From: Rhodocyclaceae bacterium | Lineage (GTDB): Bacteria; Pseudomonadota; Gammaproteobacteria; Burkholderiales; Rhodocyclaceae | Direction: 5' to 3' | Length of the DNA stretch: 56,988 nt | Assembly: GCA_011391215.1 (NCBI GenBank) | Contig: JAABQX010000070.1 | Span: forward strand, 1 to 56,988 | Shown here: positions 25,732 through 34,687 of the stretch, in pieces | Layout of the letters: every line of letters begins with the position of its first letter | Numbering within the stretch: the stretch's first letter is position 1 | Position numbers and translations under genes: made by a program | The notes under the pieces: model-generated | What the model was told of the DNA's origin: nothing | Database searches by the model: none | What the model saw: only the letters and a program-made list of their open reading frames with translations

Positions 25732-26259
25732 TCAGTGCGGCGTACGGTGGCTGAGTGCCAGCGATTGCATCATGATCTTGTCGGTCCAGGCGACCGCGAT
25801 TGCAGAAACCAGGAAGGAGGCATGAATGGCGATCTGGATATAGACGACGCGATCTTCCATCTGGGCGGCGTTGATGAACGTGCGCAGCAGGTGAATCGAG
25901 GAAATGCTGATCAGGGCTACGGCCAGTTTGACCTTGAGCACGCCGGCATTGACGTGGGATAGCCATTCGGGCTGGTCGGGATTGCCTTCGAGATCCAGCT
26001 TTGAAACAAAGGTTTCGTAACCGCCGATGATGACCATGATGAGCAGGTTTGCGATCATCACCACGTCGATAAGGCCCAGCACGATCAGCATCACCTGGGT
26101 TTCGGTCAGGTCGCGCGCCGTGGTAATCAAATGCACCAGTTCGTGCATGAAATGATAGACATACACCCCTTGGGCAAAGATCAGGCCGACGTAAAGCGGC
26201 GCTTGCAGCCAGCGGCTCCAGAAGATCAGGTTTTCCAGGGCTTTGATGGATTTATGCAT
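25732..26259 (-). CDS. UPF0114 (YqhA/TIGR00645) family membrane protein
   Basis: I choose the ATG at 26259 (175 residues, MHKSIKALENLIFWSRWLQAP), which matches the family start; the longer open frame upstream lacks homology and a ribosome site. The protein has three or four transmembrane helices and the conserved segments PLYVGLIFAQ and GGYETFVSK. Its function is unknown. It lies upstream of fumA on the same strand, 28 bases away, so the two may share a transcript, and it is divergent from acs. Confidence 0.85.
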   Translation of the reverse strand: MHKSIKALENLIFWSRWLQAPLYVGLIFAQGVYVYHFMHELVHLITTARDLTETQVMLIVLGLIDVVMIANLLIMVIIGGYETFVSKLDLEGNPDQPEWLSHVNAGVLKVKLAVALISISSIHLLRTFINAAQMEDRVVYIQIAIHASFLVSAIAVAWTDKIMMQSLALSHRTPH

Positions 26260-26518
26260 GGTGTACCTGCAGAAAGGGGTGAAAGCAAATTGGGGGCAAA
26301 TTCTACACGGTGGCCATGCGTGAGCCAGCATGATGGAAAGTGATTGCGTAAGGTTCGCTGGGTCAAATAATGGGCTAGAATTCGCGCCACAAAAAAGATC
26401 GGAAATTCCGTGAGGATGCGGTAGACCGACACCCATCAAGCACTAAAAATACTGCCAGCCAGTGTGAAGTGTGGCTGGTTTTGGTTTTACAACGTCATTG
26501 CGAGAGGAGAAAATCTCA

Positions 26519-28501
26519 ATGAGCGCCATCGAATCGACCATGCAGGAAAGCCGCATCTTTCCGCCCTCCGAAGCAACTATCAAAAAAGCCACCATTTCCG
26601 GCATGGCCGCCTACGACGCCCTGTGCAAGGAAGCCGATCAGGACTACGCCGGCTACTGGGGCCGTCTGGCCAAAGAGCATGTGGTCTGGAAAGAGCCCTT
26701 CACCAAGGTGCTCGACGAATCGGATGCCCCTTTTTATAAGTGGTTTGCCGACGGTAAGCTGAACGTTTCCTACAACTGTCTCGACAAGAACGTCGAAGCC
26801 GGTCTGGGTGACAAGGTCGCCATCATTTTCGAAGCGGATAACGGCCAGGTCACCAAGGTGACTTACAAGGAAATGTTGTCGAAAGTTTCCAAGTTCGCCA
26901 ATGCGCTACGCGCGCAGGGTATCAAAAAGGGCGACCGTGTCCTGATTTACATGGCCATGTCGGTCGAAGGCGTTGCTGCCATGCAAGCTTGCGCCCGTAT
27001 CGGTGCCATCCACTCTGTCGTATTCGGTGGCTTTTCCGCCAAGTCACTCGAGGAACGCATTCTCGATGCCGGTGCCGTAGCGGTCATCACCGCCGACGAG
27101 CAGTGTCGTAACGGCAAAAACATTCCCCTCAAGCCTGCAGTCGATGAGGCGCTCACTCTGGCGACCGGCCATCAGGTCAAGAGCGTGGTTGTCGTCAAGC
27201 GTACCGGCGGCCCCTGCAACATGGTGGCAGGCCGCGATGTCTGGTATCACGAAATCGTTGCCGACCAGCCTGAGGCTTGCGAGCCGGAGTGGGTTGATGC
27301 CGAGCATCCGCTGTTCCTGCTCTACACCTCCGGTTCCACCGGCAAACCGAAGGGCGTTCAGCACAGCACCGGCGGCTACCTGCTGCATGCGATCCTGACG
27401 ATGCGCTGGACCTTCGATATCAAGAAGGATGATGTGTTCTGGTGCACCGCCGATATCGGCTGGGTTACCGGCCACACCTACATTACCTATGGCCCGCTCG
27501 CCTGCGGCGCCACAGAGATTGTGTTTGAGAGCGTGCCGACCTATCCGGACGCCGGGCGTTTCTGGAAGGTCATTCAGGATCACAAGGTTTCTGTGTTCTA
27601 CACCGCACCGACGGCAATCCGTTCGCTGATCAAGGCCAACGAAGGCACCCCGACAACGCATCCGCGCAACTACGATCTCAAGTCGCTGCGCATCCTGGGT
27701 TCGGTCGGCGAGCCGATCAACCCCGAGGCCTGGATGTGGTACTACGAAAATGTCGGCGGCAGCCGTTGCCCGATCGTCGATACCTTCTGGCAAACCGAAA
27801 CCGGTGGCCACATGATTACCCCGCTGCCGGGCGTCACGCCGCTTGTGCCGGGTTCCTGCACGCTGCCTTTCCCGGGCATCCAGGCTGCCATCGTCGATGA
27901 GACCGGCAACGACGTGCCTTGGGGCAACGGCGGTTTCCTCGTCGTCAAGAAGCCATGGCCGTCGATGATCCGCACCATCTGGGGCGATCCCGAGCGCTAC
28001 AAGAAGTCTTACTACCCAGTCGATTTTGGTGGAAAACTTTACCTGGCCGGCGACGGTGCGGTGCGCGATGCGAAGACCGGCTACTTCACCATCATGGGAC
28101 GTATCGACGACGTGCTGAACGTCTCCGGTCACCGCATGGGCACGATGGAAATCGAATCGGCGCTGGTGGCTAACCCGCTGGTGGCCGAAGCTGCCGTGGT
28201 GGGTCGTCCTGACGATCTGACCGGCGAGGCCATCTGCGCCTTCGTTGTGCTGAAGCAGAGCCGTCCCTCGGCCGAGGAAGCCAAGAAGATTGCCAACGAT
28301 TTGCGTAACTGGGTCGGCAAGGAAATCGGCCCGATCGCCAAGCCCAAGGACATCCGTTTTGGCGAGAATCTGCCGAAGACGCGTTCCGGCAAAATCATGC
28401 GCCGGCTGCTACGTTCGCTCGCCAAGGGTGAGGAAATCACGCAAGACATTTCAACGCTGGAAAATCCGGCGATTCTGGATCAGCTCAAACAGGGCATCTA
28501 A
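26519..28501 (+). CDS. acs: Acetyl-coenzyme A synthetase
   Basis: This enzyme activates acetate to acetyl-CoA through acetyl-AMP. The ATG at 26519 (660 residues) is preceded by GAGGAG; the frame is open upstream but without a better start. The ATP-binding motif [11 protein letters not shown] and the acyl-activation segment ([15 protein letters not shown]) are present. The C-terminal Lys in TRSGKIMRR, normally controlled by acetylation, is also intact. The ribosome site lies in a short potential hairpin (GAGA with TCTC at 26503-26518). A strong terminator follows. Confidence 0.96.
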   Translation: MSAIESTMQESRIFPPSEATIKKATISGMAAYDALCKEADQDYAGYWGRLAKEHVVWKEPFTKVLDESDAPFYKWFADGKLNVSYNCLDKNVEAGLGDKVAIIFEADNGQVTKVTYKEMLSKVSKFANALRAQGIKKGDRVLIYMAMSVEGVAAMQACARIGAIHSVVFGGFSAKSLEERILDAGAVAVITADEQCRNGKNIPLKPAVDEALTLATGHQVKSVVVVKRTGGPCNMVAGRDVWYHEIVADQPEACEPEWVDAEHPLFLLYTSGSTGKPKGVQHSTGGYLLHAILTMRWTFDIKKDDVFWCTADIGWVTGHTYITYGPLACGATEIVFESVPTYPDAGRFWKVIQDHKVSVFYTAPTAIRSLIKANEGTPTTHPRNYDLKSLRILGSVGEPINPEAWMWYYENVGGSRCPIVDTFWQTETGGHMITPLPGVTPLVPGSCTLPFPGIQAAIVDETGNDVPWGNGGFLVVKKPWPSMIRTIWGDPERYKKSYYPVDFGGKLYLAGDGAVRDAKTGYFTIMGRIDDVLNVSGHRMGTMEIESALVANPLVAEAAVVGRPDDLTGEAICAFVVLKQSRPSAEEAKKIANDLRNWVGKEIGPIAKPKDIRFGENLPKTRSGKIMRRLLRSLAKGEEITQDISTLENPAILDQLKQGI

Positions 28502-28532
28502 TCCGGAATCCGGACCGGAGGGGGAATGAAAC

Positions 28533-28567
28533 GGGCGTCCGCCACAAGCGGACGCCCTTTCTTTTTG
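28533..28567 (+). terminator. Rho-independent terminator after acs
   Basis: A perfect 10-bp stem, GGGCGTCCGC with GCGGACGCCC, around the loop CACAA, followed by TTTCTTTTT. Confidence 0.95.
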
Positions 28568-28584
28568 TGTTTTCAGGGAGATGG

Positions 28585-28610
28585 CGCCGTCTCGCCACCA
28601 CCGACTTTTT
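28585..28610 (+). repeat. Dispersed 25-bp motif, copy 6 (intergenic)
   Basis: Left arm CGCCGTCTCGCCA, spacer CCA, right arm CCGACTTTTT. It lies 17 bases after the acs terminator and outside any gene I can support. Confidence 0.6.
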
Positions 28611-28750
28611 GTTACGGCTATACGGTTGTGAAACTTGAGAATGCATGATCAGCAAGCAGCGGGAGTTTTCCCTGCATTCTTCACCTTGAGACTGACCCGC
28701 AGGCGGCGCAGGATACGTCCGTATTCAACGAAGCAGTCTTGAGGTAAATC

Positions 28751-28969
28751 ATGATCATCCAGTCAGTCGAGCTGGTGGCGTTGCCCGATGCGCCCACCTA
28801 TCAGGAAAAGATCTACCGTGCCCACATGGATAGCGGTGAGGATGTCGATTTGTTCCAGCAGCACTGGGACGTGCCTTTGCCGCCGGAGTCTTTGGTCGGG
28901 TTGACGCCTGAAGAGGCGCGGCGCAAACGAGCCGAAAAAATGCTCGCCCTGGCGGTCGGTTTGCATTGA
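28751..28969 (+). CDS. Small hypothetical protein
   Basis: A 72-residue acidic soluble product, starting MIIQSVELVALPDAPTYQEK and containing LTPEEARRKRAEKMLALAVG, a helical C-terminal part. The ATG is preceded by GAGG at good spacing. No family is recognised. It lies alone between the acs terminator and another small unknown gene on the same strand, with 81 bases between them. Confidence 0.55.
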   Translation: MIIQSVELVALPDAPTYQEKIYRAHMDSGEDVDLFQQHWDVPLPPESLVGLTPEEARRKRAEKMLALAVGLH

Positions 28970-29050
28970 ACCGGACTGTCATTGATTCCCTCAAGCTCTT
29001 GTCCGCGCAGTCGTTAGGGCTTTATTCGCAGGCTTAGCAAGGGGAGTGTT

Positions 29051-29326
29051 GTGGTCGTTACCAATACACAAAGAAGCACCGCCATCGTCATTCGCAACGA
29101 TGGCCACAAGGTCACTCTGGTGCCGATGAAAAGTGGCAAGCTTTCCGCCCGCACCTTGAGTTTTGCCGAATTTCGCAGCGAATGGCAGGAAACGGGATAC
29201 GCACTGTCTCTCGCGTTGACCACTTTCCTGTCACATATCATGAAGTGGGGGGCTTCGCTCGAAGCTGCCCGTGGCCTGGAAAAACTGGCCGCCCGCGACC
29301 GTTTCGTGATTGCCAGCCTGTTCTGA
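29051..29326 (+). CDS. Small hypothetical protein with GTG start
   Basis: The 91-residue basic product starts at GTG 29051 with GGGGAG about seven bases upstream. The first half is predicted beta-rich (STAIVIRNDGHKVTLVPMKSG) and the second helical (LEAARGLEKLAARDRFVIASLF). No family is recognised. It sits with 28751 and 29458 in a run of small unknown genes just left of the tRNA-Asn island. Confidence 0.5.
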   Translation: MVVTNTQRSTAIVIRNDGHKVTLVPMKSGKLSARTLSFAEFRSEWQETGYALSLALTTFLSHIMKWGASLEAARGLEKLAARDRFVIASLF

Positions 29327-29419
29327 CGATCCCCCGCTGCCGGCTTTGCAGCGACCGCGCTGCGCATCAATGAAGAGCTGTCCGGATTTACGCCGGCTGG
29401 CTGGATTGCTGCTACACGT

Positions 29420-29444
29420 CGCTGTCCCGCCAGTGCCGACTTTA
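29420..29444 (+). repeat. Dispersed 25-bp motif, copy 7 (intergenic)
   Basis: Left arm CGCTGTCCCGCCA, spacer GTG, right arm CCGACTTTA. It lies between two converging small genes. Confidence 0.55.
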
Positions 29445-29457
29445 TTGGCTGTCCCCG

Positions 29458-29685
29458 CTATATCTGGCCGTTCTGTCCACTCTCAGCCAGTCGTGTCATA
29501 CCGCGCATCAATCCAAAAGATTCTGCTGCCTTCAGGGCACAGCCGGTTTCATCCAGACGGGAAAGCACTTCATAGCGGGTAATGCGCGCATCGGTCATGT
29601 TGATACCAAACATTTCGATCAGCGCCCTGTCAAACTCATTGATGATTCTGAGGCTCTCGAACTTGCCTACTTGGCTCATGTTCAT
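29458..29685 (-). CDS. Small hypothetical protein
   Basis: The 75-residue product, starting MNMSQVGKFESLRIINEFDR, is mostly helical, with FDRALIEMFGINMTDARITRYEVLSRLDE in its middle part split over two predicted helices. The ATG has AAGG upstream on the minus strand. No family is recognised. The 225 bases between it and tRNA-Asn are AT-rich and hold the tRNA promoter but no other gene that I can see. Confidence 0.5.
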   Translation of the reverse strand: MNMSQVGKFESLRIINEFDRALIEMFGINMTDARITRYEVLSRLDETGCALKAAESFGLMRGMTRLAESGQNGQI

Positions 29686-29867
29686 GGCTTTACCTTTTTC
29701 TCTGTGCGGTGCAATAAGTCTCTATGTTTAATAACGGAACGGCAACCTTTAAGTTGAGCTGATAGCCATACACCTAAAGGAACTGCGAGAATATAAGTCA
29801 CGCATTATATAGTATATTGCAGTGCATCAAAAGCGTTTAAGACACGACTCATTCCTCGTGATCTGTG

Positions 29868-29896
29868 TTGACGCAATAGGGGAATATGACTATGAT
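29868..29896 (+). promoter_or_regulatory. Sigma-70 promoter of tRNA-Asn
   Basis: The -35 box TTGACG at 29868-29873 and -10 box TATGAT at 29891-29896 are 17 bases apart, placing the start of transcription a few bases before the tRNA at 29911. Confidence 0.8.
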
Positions 29897-29910
29897 CCGC
29901 AACCTTCAAT

Positions 29911-29986
29911 TCCTCGATAGCTCAGTCGGTAGAGCGCCGGACTGTTAATCCGTAGGTCCCTGGTTCGAGCCCAGGTCGGGGAGCCA
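29911..29986 (+). tRNA. tRNA-Asn (anticodon GUU)
   Basis: A 76-base cloverleaf with acceptor arms TCCTCGA and TCGGGGA (one T-G pair), anticodon GTT in CTGTTAA, a T arm with GGTTCGAGCC, discriminator G and encoded CCA at 29984-29986. It marks the left edge of the accessory region, and its 3' end is a plausible integration target. Confidence 0.97.
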
Positions 29987-29994
29987 TATACAGC

Positions 29995-30036
29995 AAGGCC
30001 CCGCAGGTTTTACGACTTGCGGGGCCTTCTTCTTTT
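29995..30036 (+). terminator. Rho-independent terminator after tRNA-Asn
   Basis: AAGGCCCCGCA at 29995-30005 pairs perfectly with TGCGGGGCCTT at 30018-30028 around a 12-base loop, followed by CTTCTTTTC. Confidence 0.92.
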
Positions 30037-30468
30037 CTGGCCCATGTAACCACTTTGTGACTAGATTTCATCAATGTCGCCCCCTCGGTGGCATCGACGA
30101 TCTGCGTCTGCGCGGCCAGCGCCAGGGTCTCGGCGCACGAAAATAACAGTATCTGCAACTTGCAATAGATTTCGCTTGACATTCTCCGCCCCGTGCGTGG
30201 CACATTTATGTCCGCGTAGGTGCTGACCCGCATTAACGCTGTAACGGCCACAGTCAATGAGCCCAGCAGCGAGCCGCCCAAAGGTGGCATGGCAACATGG
30301 TTTCTGGCAATAAGCGACAAGCGGTAGTGAGCCAGGGACATAACGCCAGACAGGAGAGTCTGGCTAGCCAGCGGAGATCGACCAGGTAACACCCGAGAGC
30401 CAAAGGGCGCACCCGGCAGGAATACTGCTGCCTCTACCGCGCGGCGACTGTTTTGGAGAAGTCGCCAC
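30037..30468. other. Stretch without a supported gene at the island's left end
   Basis: Between the tRNA-Asn terminator and the AlpA-like gene I find no gene I can defend. A minus-strand frame is open across most of it, with an ATG at 30341, but it runs on through the terminator and the tRNA, lacks a ribosome site and matches nothing I know. In this position satellites and prophages usually carry the left attachment site and excision control, so regulatory content is likely. Confidence 0.4.
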
Positions 30469-30675
30469 ATGAAAACCACTGAATTTGCCGATGGTATCGG
30501 CATTCAATCGACATCGATACATCGCCGCGTCTGCATGACCGGTTCGTATTTCGGAGTCCGCCCATCGAAGTTGCCGAACGGCCGCCTGATCTGGCCGGCC
30601 GATGCCATCGAACAACTGATGGCACAAGGAGCGAAGGGCGTTACGAAGGAGGCCGCTCATGGGGGTGCGCTGTGA
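30469..30675 (+). CDS. AlpA/excisionase-like helix-turn-helix protein
   Basis: The 68-residue product starts MKTTEFADGIGIQSTSIHRRV and contains a winged HTH-like pattern ending RLIWPADAIEQLMAQG, as in small phage and satellite regulators that activate excision or early genes. GGAG lies upstream of the ATG. The next gene overlaps it by four bases (start GTG at 30672), so they form the head of an operon running to 34351. Confidence 0.65.
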   Translation: MKTTEFADGIGIQSTSIHRRVCMTGSYFGVRPSKLPNGRLIWPADAIEQLMAQGAKGVTKEAAHGGAL

Positions 30676-31439
30676 CTGCGCTAACCCGATACAACGCCGC
30701 GAGAACGGCACTGGCCGAAGCGCATGCCGTCGATGAAGTCAAGGATATCCGCGACAAAGCCGAAGCGATGGCCGCATACGCTAGGCAAGCGCACGACACC
30801 GAGATGATCGAGTGGGTGACTGAGATCAAGGTGCGTGCCGAACGGCGTGCGGGAGAACTTTTGGCCGAGATGGAAAAGGCCAGGGGCGTGCGCATGAATG
30901 GCGGAAACACCGGCGGTCCTACGATGTTACCGCCGGTAAATGCGCCAAAACTGGCCGATCTTGGTATCAGCAAGAATGAATCGAGCCGCTGGAAAAAACT
31001 CGCCGCCGTCCCGGAAGACAAGTTCGAGCAGGCCGTTTCCGCGGCCAAGGAAATAGCCGGCGAGGTAACGACTGCAGCGATGCTTCGTGCCGCGAAGGAA
31101 ATCCAGCCTCAGAAAGCTGCTGTCCAGGCGCCAGCCATTGAACCAGATCAGGAACCCGAAGACGATTTACTCGCCGAGTACGAGCGAGAAGTCGCAGAAA
31201 ACCGCGCCTTGCAGGAGCGCATCGACACCCTGACTAAGGATGACACGGCGGCCGAACAGGACAAGTGGGTACAGAAATTCCACCAACTTGAGGGCCGCCT
31301 CGGGCAAGCGATCACGACCGGAAACGAAGCGGCCAAAAAGGCGCAGCGTCAGGGAAAACTGCTGAAGCAGATCCGCGAGTACCTGAATGTTGAGCGTGAC
31401 GCAGCGATTCTGCCGAAACTGAAAGGCAGTGCGAAATGA
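30672..31439 (+). CDS. ParB-like/phage replication-associated coiled protein
   Basis: The 255-residue product has an N-terminal segment (DKAEAMAAYARQAHDTEMIEW, AERRAGELLAEME) shared by many plasmid and phage proteins of unknown function. A segment resembling an HTH follows (LADLGISKNESSRWKKLAAVPEDKFE), then a Gln/Glu-rich coiled-coil C-terminus. It probably binds DNA. The GTG start overlaps the AlpA-like gene by four bases and its stop overlaps the helicase start by four, so translation is coupled. Confidence 0.65.
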   Translation: MTALTRYNAARTALAEAHAVDEVKDIRDKAEAMAAYARQAHDTEMIEWVTEIKVRAERRAGELLAEMEKARGVRMNGGNTGGPTMLPPVNAPKLADLGISKNESSRWKKLAAVPEDKFEQAVSAAKEIAGEVTTAAMLRAAKEIQPQKAAVQAPAIEPDQEPEDDLLAEYEREVAENRALQERIDTLTKDDTAAEQDKWVQKFHQLEGRLGQAITTGNEAAKKAQRQGKLLKQIREYLNVERDAAILPKLKGSAK

Positions 31440-32914
31440 GCATCGACCTTCGCGATTATCAAGATGACGCAGTTGAATTCCTACGCAACAACATTCGCTC
31501 CGGCATCAAGAATCAGATCCTTTGCATGGGAACGGGTAGCGGCAAAAAGGTTGTGGCCGCCTATCTGGCTGACGAGTGTAACCAGCGGGCACGGCGCCTG
31601 GTGTTCGTTGTGGATCGTGTCGCGCTGATCGAGCAGACGAGTGAAACGCTCGACAAGTACGGAATACCGCACGGTGTTATTCAGGCGCAGCACTGGCGCT
31701 ATCGCCCTTGGGAGCGCATCCAGGTAGCCAGCATCCAAACCCTTGCACGCCGGAAGTGGCCAGATGCCGACCTGATTGTTCTCGATGAATGCCACGGCAT
31801 TCACAAAGCTGTAGTCGATCGCATTGGCAAGCGTGACGCTGTGGTAATCGGCCTGACAGCCACACCATTCACCAAGGGGCTGGGCAAGCATTACCAACGC
31901 GTTGTCAGCGTTATTACGACCAATGGACTGATCGCTGATAAGCACCTGGTCCCCTTTCGCGTGTTCGCGGCATCGGAACCGGACATGACGGGCGCAAAGG
32001 TGGTGGCCGGGGAATGGACTGACAAAGACGCGGCCGAGCGCTCCATGCCTATCGTCGGCGACTGTGTTGCCGAGTACCTCAAGCACGGCGAAGAGCGCAA
32101 ATTCATCGCCTTCGGGGCGAACGTGGCGCACTGCGCAGAGATCCAGCGATAGTTCCTGGCAGCCGGTGTGCTCGTTGAACTATATATCCACCTCACTGGC
32201 GACGAAGCCCGCAAAGACATGGTTACGGAGTTTAGGAAACCGGATTCGACTATTCGCGGATTGATCAGTGTTGCCGCTCTCTCCAAGGGTTTCGACGTTT
32301 CCGATGTGGGCTGCGTCATCATGGCGAGGCCGCTCAAGTCCAGCCTGGCTGAACACATTCAGATCCTTGGCCGTGGCCTGCGCAAGCACCCGGGCAAGTC
32401 AGACTGCCTCGTTCTGGATCACTCCGGAAACTGCGTCAGGTTCTGGGATGCCATGCAGGACTTTTTCGCGAGCGGCACGGTTGAGCTCGACGACGGTACG
32501 CGCCCGGAGAAAAAGCCAGCAAAGCCAAAGGAGAAGAAATCCGCGAAGTGCCCGCAGTGCCACTGTGTGCATGATGCCGCGCCATCCTGTCCAGAGTGCG
32601 GGTTTGCCTACCCTCCGAAGCCCAGCCAGGTTCAGCACGTGCCAGGAACGCTGAAGGAGTTAATTGCCGCTGGCGATCGCGCAGCCATCACGCGAAACCT
32701 TTGGCCGCAGATCGTCGGCCTGACGCACGAACTCGGCAAGGATCGCAAGTGGGCTTTGGCGCAGTACATGAACATTACGGGCGCTTGGCCTGTGTGGGAT
32801 TTTGAGCGGACGCGCCCCGAGCCGCCATCACCAGCCGTTCGAAACAAGGTAAAGGCACTGCGTATCGCCTGGGCGAAGGGGCGCGAAAAAGGCGAACGGA
32901 GGTCCGCGGCATGA
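31436..32914 (+). pseudogene. Phage-type SF2 DEAD/DEAH helicase interrupted by an amber codon
   Basis: The first part (31436-32152) has the helicase N-terminal lobe: Walker A-like GTGSGKKVVAA, Walker B LIVLDECHG (DECH box) and the motif III-like GLTATPF. It stops at TAG 32150-32152. The second part, in the same frame to 32914, continues the C-terminal lobe (VSVAALSKGFDVSDVG, HIQILGRGLRKH) and a C4 zinc-like cluster (CPQCHCVHDAAPSCPECG). Relatives have Gln at the stop position (RQFLAAG), so one C-to-T change explains the break. Restored length would be 492 residues. The Walker A Thr is replaced by Lys-Val, so activity is doubtful even with readthrough. Confidence 0.8.
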
Positions 32915-33873
32915 TGACCTTCGATAACTTCTGCGTCTCCATCGGCCTGCTTCCGCGCGCCATCGATCCGGACGGGCGGTGGCATCGATGCCCGACTGAA
33001 TCACACCCGCACTCAAGAAATGGCGCTTACAAGCTGGCGCTTGATGGCGGTATCGGTTTCGCAATGAACTGGTCGGTTCATCCCGAGCCGCTGACCTGGC
33101 GGCCGGATAGTGATGTCAATCTTCAGCCGGTCGACCGCAGTGCCATCGAGCGGCGGAAGGCGGAAGAGCGCAGGAGGATCGCTGCGGCCGTCAAGTCTGC
33201 AAAGGATTACTTTGACGCATGCCGGCCGTTGCGCGATGGCCATCCGTACCTTGCGGGAAAGCACCTCGACATGGCCGGCTGCTTCGGCCTGCGTGTCGAT
33301 GAGGCTGGCTGGCTTGTGGTGCCGATGATCATCAATGGGGCATTCGCCTCGGTGCAGCGCATCAGCCCAGAGGGTGAAAAGTTGTTCTGGCTTGGCGCAT
33401 CAACGCGGGCGGCCAGCTACACGATCCAGCGCCGCGATTCATCTCTGACCGTGATCTGTGAGGGGCTGGCAACCGGGCTTGCCATCTATGCCGCCACGCC
33501 TACCGCGCGCGTTGTCGTGGCCTTCAACGCAGGCAACCTGCCGCGCGTAGCCGATGCATTACCCCGGCGCGGTATGGCCGTGGTGGCTGCTGATAACGAT
33601 ATTGGGACCGAGGCGAAGACTGGCATCAATCTCGGCGTCAAGGCGGCTCAGGAGGCGGCCGGCATCCTTGGGTGCGGAATTGCCGTGCCGGCTGGCATCA
33701 CAGGAACCGACTGGCTGGATTACCGCAACGAGAAGATTGAAGAGCGGCGGCAGGCATACCAGCGCGGCCGTGGTGTCTCGGATAGCAGCATCCGGCGTGC
33801 CGTCGACGCAGAGATCAGCGCGGCAATGCTGCGCAATTCAAAACTAATCGGGGGGCCGAGTAATAGGCATTGA
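32911..33873 (+). CDS. Phage/plasmid Toprim-domain primase-like protein
   Basis: The 320-residue product overlaps the helicase stop by four bases. The N-terminal part has Cys and His residues suited to a primase zinc site (RWHRCPTESHPHS). The C-terminal half is a Toprim domain with the acidic motifs ICEGLATGLAIYAA and VVAADND, as in P4-like primase-helicases and conjugative-element primases. No helicase domain is fused; the neighbouring SF2 helicase would have supplied it. It probably primes replication of the element. Confidence 0.78.
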   Translation: MMTFDNFCVSIGLLPRAIDPDGRWHRCPTESHPHSRNGAYKLALDGGIGFAMNWSVHPEPLTWRPDSDVNLQPVDRSAIERRKAEERRRIAAAVKSAKDYFDACRPLRDGHPYLAGKHLDMAGCFGLRVDEAGWLVVPMIINGAFASVQRISPEGEKLFWLGASTRAASYTIQRRDSSLTVICEGLATGLAIYAATPTARVVVAFNAGNLPRVADALPRRGMAVVAADNDIGTEAKTGINLGVKAAQEAAGILGCGIAVPAGITGTDWLDYRNEKIEERRQAYQRGRGVSDSSIRRAVDAEISAAMLRNSKLIGGPSNRH

Positions 33874-33883
33874 CCAAAACGAA

Positions 33884-34351
33884 GTGCGGCGTCAGCGTGC
33901 GGTGGACCGCCCAAAGCTATCAAGCAAGCATCCCTATGCAGCCATTGAGCATCGCGTTATCGATAGTCCCGCATATGCAGACCTTACCTTTTCAGCACAG
34001 GCACTACTGGTGGTGCTCGCTCGGCAACTGACCAAAGACAACAACGGGCACTTGCAGGCGACCTACAAATATCTGCAGCCTCGCGGGTACGATAGCGAAC
34101 ACACAGTAAGCCGTGCCATCAATGACCTGGTGGCGCACGGCATGATCTATCGGACGCGATCTGGCGGATTCCACCAGGGCGCGGCGCAGTACGCGGTCAC
34201 CTGGCTACCAATCACAAAGAAAGGCGGCCTATTCCTGCAGGGTTTCAAGCCGTGCGCCTGGCGTGATTGGCAACCAGAAATGAAAAAAACACGCCCCCCA
34301 AAAGTGCAGTCTAGTAGCTGCATAAATGATATTTGTCGGGCAGTTGGTTGA
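33884..34351 (+). CDS. Phage winged-helix replication-type protein
   Basis: The 155-residue product starts at GTG 33884; no ATG is available and the ribosome site is weak. The segment DSPAYADLTFSAQALLVVLARQL followed by SEHTVSRAINDLVAHGMIYR reads as a winged HTH, typical of phage proteins next to primases. The C-terminus (RDWQPEMKKTRPPKVQ) is basic. It ends the satellite-like operon; no structural, packaging or conjugation genes follow. Confidence 0.6.
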   Translation: MRRQRAVDRPKLSSKHPYAAIEHRVIDSPAYADLTFSAQALLVVLARQLTKDNNGHLQATYKYLQPRGYDSEHTVSRAINDLVAHGMIYRTRSGGFHQGAAQYAVTWLPITKKGGLFLQGFKPCAWRDWQPEMKKTRPPKVQSSSCINDICRAVG

Positions 34352-34358
34352 AATGTGC

Positions 34359-34373
34359 ATATCAGAATGATAT
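34359..34373. promoter_or_regulatory. Probable HigBA operator palindrome
   Basis: ATATCA and TGATAT flank the centre GAA, a perfect inverted repeat just before higB. Related half-sites lie at TGATAT (34328-34333) and GCATATCA overlapping the higB start (34385 on). Antitoxin HTH proteins of this family repress their own operon at such sites. Confidence 0.6.
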
Positions 34374-34382
34374 ATTGCACCC

Positions 34383-34685
34383 ATGCATATCATCTCACTC
34401 AAGATGCTGCGAGACTTCTGGAAGAAACACCCAGAGGCCGAGCAGCCGTTGCGGAACTGGCACACCGTTGCGGAGCATTCACGATTTACTGACTTGGCTG
34501 ATCTGAAACGAAGCTTCGGGAGTGCGGATTATGTGCCGCCCTATACGGTATTCGATGTCGGCGGCAACAACTTTCGAGTCGTTGTCATCGTTCGCTACCG
34601 TGACGGCAAGATGTTTGTGCGCCGGGTGATGACCCACCGGGAATACGACGATTGGTGCAAGCTCTACAGGAAAGGCAAGGTGTGA
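34383..34685 (+). CDS. higB: HigB-family toxin (mRNA interferase)
   Basis: The 100-residue RelE-superfamily toxin of the HigB type is expected to cleave ribosome-bound mRNA. Family features are the start MHIISLKMLRDFWKKHPEAEQPLRNW, split here by the usual helices, the strand DVGGNNFRVVVIVRY and the C-terminal basic-aromatic segment VMTHREYDDWCKLY. The toxin gene precedes the antitoxin gene, as usual for higBA, with two bases between them. Confidence 0.9.
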   Translation: MHIISLKMLRDFWKKHPEAEQPLRNWHTVAEHSRFTDLADLKRSFGSADYVPPYTVFDVGGNNFRVVVIVRYRDGKMFVRRVMTHREYDDWCKLYRKGKV

Positions 34686-34687
34686 CC

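Noticed and set aside
27044-28132. 362-residue minus-strand open frame
   Set aside because: Antisense shadow of acs in GC-rich DNA.
29922-30503. 193-residue minus-strand open frame
   Set aside because: It runs through tRNA-Asn and its terminator, with the well-known spurious PGLEPGTYGLTVRRSTD tail from an antisense tRNA; no ribosome site.
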